Positions 59,218-64,000 of a stretch of 64,000 nucleotides of DNA are shown here, piece by piece. How positions within the stretch are numbered: the stretch's first letter is position 1; each line of letters starts with the position of its first letter. The position numbers and the translations under genes were made by a program. Below the pieces are notes generated by a model. It did not search any database. It saw only the letters and a program-made list of their open reading frames with translations, and had not been told where the DNA came from. The stretch comes from Hevea brasiliensis (lineage: Eukaryota; Streptophyta; Magnoliopsida; Malpighiales; Euphorbiaceae). The stretch covers positions 68,251,652 to 68,315,651 of the forward strand of contig NC_079496.1 in the NCBI RefSeq assembly GCF_030052815.1, in the 5' to 3' direction.

Positions 59218-62200
59218 TGTAACACCCTCCCGGTAGCAACTCCGTACATTCTACTGTTCCGGTGACCGGTGTCGGTCCGAACAGTTAGAACGTTCGAAAA
59301 AAAAATTTAAATTAAAGTGAGGGACCATAATTAACTCAAATATTAATAAGAAAAATTTAGTAAAAATTTTAGAAATAAAATACAACCAAGTTAAATGAGC
59401 CGGTGCCCAAGTGATGGGTAACCAAGAGGGAAGTTGCGATTCTCGCAACTAAGAGCCCTAGACTCAGGGAAAAATTCATAAAATAATTTTTGGGATTTCA
59501 GAGAAGGGTCATTGAGGTTCCTATGGCATTAAAATGCCAAGAAAATATTTAGAAAATTTTTTCAATCGGTACAGACAATTTTGACCCGTTAAGCCAAACG
59601 GAGGGCATTTTGGTCATTTCGCCTTCAGAGGTGATTTTTGGCCGACTTGTCCAGTTGAGTAAATAATTATTATAATATAAAATGTGAATAAATATTGCTA
59701 AAAATTAAATTGAAAATAAGTAGAGAAGTAAAGAATAGAAAATGAGATAAAAGGCTCATTTATGACATATGATGATGTCATTTAAAAGCTTCCACCAATC
59801 ACATTTAAACAACTATTTAATTAATTAATAAAAAAGAGATAAATAAGGCCAAAGGAATTAAAATACCAGCTGCCTTCTTCTTCCCCAAAACCAGCCGAAA
59901 TCCATGCCTAGCCCAAACCTCCATTAACATTTTCAAAAAGCTTCATTTCTCTCCTCCTTTCACCATAATTCCTCCTATTCCTTTCACTAAAATTCATCCT
60001 TGCACCTTGCATAACCTTTTGGCAGCCAAGAAGAAGAAAGAAAGTGAAGTTAAGCTTGGGAAAATTCTGCCCTACAAGAGGTTAGTGCACATATATACTT
60101 AGAACTCTTTATTTCCATGTTAAAGACTTAAAAAGGAGTAAGAATTTGAAAGTCAAATGAATGAAATTTATGTTTATGTTTACCATGAATTTCGGTAGCC
60201 CTAAGGAAGGAACATGATTGAGTGTCTTGATGGACTTGGAGTGAACTAGAGATCATATTTAAAGTATGTAAATATATGGATGATGGATTAGTTAGTTAAC
60301 TAAGGCAATATGGGTGAACTTTGAATTTGGGCTAGGGTTTGGGAGTGAAAATTTGACTTGGCTTATGAAATTTTTCAAGAACATTCTAATGGTCAATTAG
60401 TGACCATTTGAGGTAATTTGACCATAATTTGGACTGAAATATAGCATGGCAAAGTGAAATGGTAGGCTGCCTAGGGACAGCAGCAAGGAGGCTGTGAATC
60501 TAGCCTGTTTGGACTGCCATATCTTTGGCTGTGTAGGTTCAATTGGTGTTTGGCCAATTGGACATGAAACTAGACTTATAATGGCACAATTTTGCTGAAG
60601 AAACTATGTCCAAAAGACCAAAGCAAGTGGACCAAAAATTGGCCCCAATCTAGGTACCCTGAACTCAGATTCTGCAGAATGACCAAATGAACAGTAACTG
60701 TTCATTTGGCCATAACGCATTGTAGAATGGGCCAATTGCCCTGAAATTTTTACAGCAAAAATTTAAGAGATAGCCAAACAACTTTCATGAAGAAACCTAC
60801 CCCAAATTATGACCAGAACCTATCCAACAAGGCAGTGGCAGTTACTGTTCACTGCACTGTAGATATGGTCAATTCTGCAGTTTTGCAATCTGGCCAGCTG
60901 TGGTTTTTGGACCATAACTGAAGCTACAAAACTCCAAAAGGAGTGATTCAAAAAAAGAAATTCAACTAGACAAAATAAGGAACAACTTTCATGTTTACCA
61001 TTTCCTCAAACTCCCACTGTAACAGTGCTTAATGGAACAGTAAATTTAGGGTTCAAAAACTGAAAATTTTGCTCTCTTGGATTTAAGCTTAGAAATGGTA
61101 ATGATGATCAATTCCAACAAGTTTTAAATGCAAAATGTGGTACATTGGGAGTGTTAAAACCAATGTACCTATTTTCTATCCAAAAGTCAACATTTTTGTT
61201 GACCAATGAGGTGAATAGTGACACCAAAACTTGAAATTCAAAAATTGAAGAATTCAAAAGTATCAAATGCCCTAGTATACCTAACAAGATTGGTTTGGAT
61301 AGTGTGGCAGGCCAATAGGGTTCAGTTAGCAGTACTGCACATGGCAATATGCCATTCTGTGATTTTATGGCTTTTAGCCATTATGACCTTGTGTTGATAT
61401 TTGGCCTTGTGCCTATTGTTATCTGACTTATTAGGCATTACATTTGCCTGGGAGATGCATATGTGATGATGGTGTGGCGGCACGAGTACTAGATACCCGG
61501 TGCGGTTACCCGTTATCGATCCGATGCGTCTAGTATAGGTTACTTGGGCAACCAAATGAATGAAAATGGACAAAGTTAAAGAAATAAATGAATATAATAA
61601 ATACAAAACAAATAAGACATATACATTCAATACATATTTATTTTCTGCTATTTTCTTTTATTTTATTATTGCACCACTAAGCATCATTGCTTAGCGCGTT
61701 GCTTTTGCCACGCGTAGGTTCCGGAGAATCGATCATGAGCCCGATGGGCGCAAGCGGGTGAGTCCATCCTGCAGCTCTGCATAGTGTCTGTGTCACCTCA
61801 CCATCTACAGTGTATTGGTAGGACACTAGGCTTCATTTTGGTATTTTGTAATTGATTTTTATTTTCCTTTATGTAAATGAAACTTATGTAATGTATTTTG
61901 ATTTTCATGTAAATAATGAAAATTGTGTTTGTGAATGGAAAAGTGAATGTTTATCTGTGATTATACATGATATCACACGAGATGAATGATTGAGAAATGA
62001 AATTGAAAAAGGTTGAGATTTTGATATTGGAGTTTGAGAATGATTGAACATGGCTATTGGAAGTGTTTTTCACAGGTTCCGAAGAACTGTTTTCTCCATT
62101 TTTAGCCGGTACTCTGCCGGATTTTCTATAAAATTTTCGGAACCTCAAATAAATTGTAATTTCAATAAATGGCTTAAATGAACTATATTTCACAAGTTAT

Positions 62201-62304
62201 ATTCAAAACTATGATAAAAATTAATTAAGGTAAAATAGAGTGTGCTGGTACACCGTGTGACATTGCTTACTCGGATATATTGTACACGGGTAAGGGGTGT
62301 CACA
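59218..62304 (+). repeat. E7 3' LTR (group A)
   Basis: TGTAACACCCTCCCGGTAGC to GGGTAAGGGGTGTCACA, 3087 bp, close to the solo LTR at 3505-6645. The next 5 bp, ATGCC (62305-62309), should be one TSD copy; the other was lost. It contains TTTGGCCATAACGCA-type modules (about 60500-60960) and the conserved CAGGTTCCGAAGAACTGTTTTCTCC...CCGGTACTCTGCCGG block (about 62073-62120). Confidence 0.93.
61670..61717 (+). promoter_or_regulatory. Paired LTR hairpins, group A (E7)
   Basis: CTAAGCA-TCAT-TGCTTAG, then CGCGTTGC-TTTT-GCCACGCG. Confidence 0.65.
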
Positions 62305-64000
62305 ATGCCTCCATATCTTAAATGCGAAGATAATTACTGCTAACTCCAAATTATGAGTAGGGTAATTCTTTTCATGTGGCCTTAACTACCTGAAAGCATA
62401 TGCGACCACTTTCCCTTCTTGCATGAATACACACCCTAACTCATTATGTGAGGCATCACTGTAGACCACGAAGTCTTTTCCTGATACTGGCTGTGTTAAC
62501 ACTGGTGCCTCTGTCAACATGGCTTTCAGCCTCTCAAAACTGGCTTGACACTTGTCATTCTAGTCAAATTTCATATTCTTGTGTAATAATTTGGTCATTG
62601 GAGCAGCTATCAGCGAAAATCCCTTTAAAAATCTTCTATAATATCTAGCTAACCCCAAGAAACTTCTAATCTCAGTTGTATTTCTAGGAGGCTTCCATTC
62701 CATCACTGCTTCAATCTTCTTGGGATCCACTCTAATCCCTTCAGCTGATACTACATGTCCAAGGAATGTAATCTCATTCAACCAGAACTCACACTTAGAT
62801 AATTTAGCATACAGTTTCTTCTCTTTTAGAGTCTGCAGAACAATTCTCAAATGCTCATTATGTTCTGCTTTATCCTTGGAATACACCAGGATGTCATCAA
62901 TGAAGACCACTACGAATCGATCTAAGTATGGATGGAAGATACGGTTCATAAGGTCCATGAATGCTACTGGAGTGTTTCTTAACCCAAATGGCATCACCAG
63001 GAATTCATAATGCCCATACATGGTTCTGAATGCAGTTTTAGGCACATCTGCATCCCTAACCCTTAGCTGATGATACCCTAATCTTAGATCAATCTTAGAA
63101 AACACACCAGCTCCCTTTAACTGATCAAACAGATCATCAATTCTAGGCAACGGATACTTATTCTTCACTGTTACTTTGTTTAACTGTCGAAACCTCAGTG
63201 TCCCATCTTTCTTCTTTACAAATAGTACCAGAGCTCTCCACAGTGACACACTGGAGTATATGAACCCCTTGCCTAGTAATTCTTGCAGCTGGACTTTTAA
63301 CTCTTTCAATTCAGCAGGTGTCATCCTATACGGAGCAATTAAAATTAGAGTTGTACCCGGAATAATCTCAATAGCAAATTCAACTTCCCTTTCTGGTGGC
63401 ATACTAGGCAATTCCTCAGGAAATACCTCAAAGAAATCCCTTACCGTGGGTATGTCAGACAAGTTAAATTTACCCTGCCTAGTGTCAACCACGTGTCCTA
63501 GATAGGCTTCACATTTCTCATACATCTCCTTGCAACTGTAGCTGAGATGACATTGGACAAGAAATATGTCCTTTCACCCATAACTATTATTTCTTCATTC
63601 TCAGCAGTTTTCAGAGAGATTCTCTTCAATTTACAATCTACCATTGCATGATGATGGGATAACCAGTCCATTCCCAAAATCACATTAAACTCATGGAAAG
63701 GCAGTTCGATTAAATCTGCCGAAAACTCTTTCCCTTGAATCTTCAATGGACAGCCCTTATATAGATTGTTTACTACTACACTGTGGCCTAGCGGATTTGT
63801 AACCAGAATGTCTTGGTCACTTTCCTCTACTGGTATTCCCTTTTCTACAGGCAACTTGATACAAATATATGAATGAGTAGATCCAGGATCCACTAATGCA
63901 TGCACAAAAGTATTATAGAGGAGGAACGTACCCTTGATGACATCTAGAGCATCCTGTTCCTCCTGTGCCCTTATAGCAAAGGCTCTGGCTGGTTTTCTAC
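62305..64000 (-). pseudogene. pol: E8: group A-type protease, RT and RNase H; probably the 5' part of E3
   Basis: From the right edge: protease with VDPGSTHSYI (about 63870-63900), GMDWLSHHHAMVDCK, a one-base frameshift near 63500-63525, RT 63525-62560 with [13 protein letters not shown] and FIDDILVYS, and RNase H to 62305 (DASHNELG, KIWRH). Defects: four residues (CIDY position) missing by a 12-bp deletion in RT near 63190, TAG for Trp at 62560-62562, and TAG for Gln near 62387. It is cut in RNase H by E7. Strand, LTR group and domain order fit the missing part of E3. Confidence 0.88.

Noticed and set aside
161..61717. Twelve dispersed hairpins considered as a CRISPR-like or MITE family
   Set aside because: They always sit at the same place in gypsy LTRs, without spacers, own TSDs or terminal repeats.
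1..64000. Search for host exons, tRNA or rRNA genes
   Set aside because: Every long stretch was assignable to an LTR, leader or gag-pol remnant. No unassigned interval over about 300 bp remained.

Overview
The window is a plant genomic segment, most likely from a eudicot and from constitutive heterochromatin. It is made almost entirely of LTR retrotransposons inserted into one another; I see no host gene, tRNA or rRNA. The evidence is chromodomain-bearing Ty3/gypsy pol (Tekay/Del-like chromovirus), Angela-like Ty1/copia pol, initiator-Met-tRNA primer sites (TGGTATCAGAGC), purine-rich polypurine tracts and 5-bp target-site duplications (TSDs). I did not try to fix the species. Three related long-LTR groups are named here for convenience. 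Group A LTRs are about 3.1-3.4 kb, start TGTAACACCCTCCCGG or similar and end GGGTAAGGGGTGTCACA. Group B LTRs are about 3.6-3.9 kb and start TGTAACACCCCTATGTTCGG. Group C LTRs are about 3.4-3.8 kb and start TGTAACACCCCTATTTGTAT.

Layout, left to right. E1 (+): 5' LTR end 1-842, primer site, broken gag 1033-2232. E1 is interrupted by the group A LTR E2 (+), 2233-2807 and 19550-21351. E2 is itself split by a whole Angela-like copia element (-), 2808-19544, TSD CTATC. The copia carries two solo LTRs: group A (+) 3505-6645 in its 3' LTR, TSD TTACA, and group B (-) 9431-13089 in its reverse transcriptase, TSD GTCTC. E2 is also split at 21351/21352 by group A element E3 (-), with 3' LTR 21352-24772 and integrase to 25759. 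The RNase H/RT/protease block at 62305-64000 (called E8) is probably the rest of E3. E3 is interrupted by a minus-strand group C LTR fragment, 25760-26545, which is cut by group B element E5 (+), 26546-58797.

E5 has its 5' LTR, primer site and leader up to 30262. A group C solo LTR (+) then sits in the leader, 30268-49638, TSD AAATC. Inside that LTR lies the complete group C element E6 (-), 30411-45959, TSD AGTTA. E6's 5' LTR carries a group B solo LTR, 38753-42609, TSD AAGGG. E5 resumes at 49639 with a gag-deleted, stop-ridden pol, then a 3' LTR from 53121 split by a group A solo LTR, 55254-58440, TSD TGGGT. E5 ends abruptly at about 58797, fused to the integrase tail and 3' LTR (59218-62304) of group A element E7. 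One deletion explains that fusion. The longest nesting chain is eight levels: E1 > E2 > E3 > group C LTR fragment > E5 > solo C > E6 > solo B.

No element looks autonomous. E6, the youngest-looking gypsy copy, has nearly identical LTRs and an exact primer site, but its RT motif reads FIDN instead of FIDD and it has stops and frameshifts. Many stops are CAG-to-TAG, as expected from deamination of CHG-methylated DNA. The most unusual signal is in the non-coding RNA region of groups B and C. A segment of the LTR is present in inverted form in the leader just past the primer site, with 13 nt perfectly complementary in all three elements that can be tested (E1, E5, E6) and about 50 nt discontinuously in E6. 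In addition, a pair of adjacent hairpins is kept in all 12 LTRs that retain that part of the LTR.
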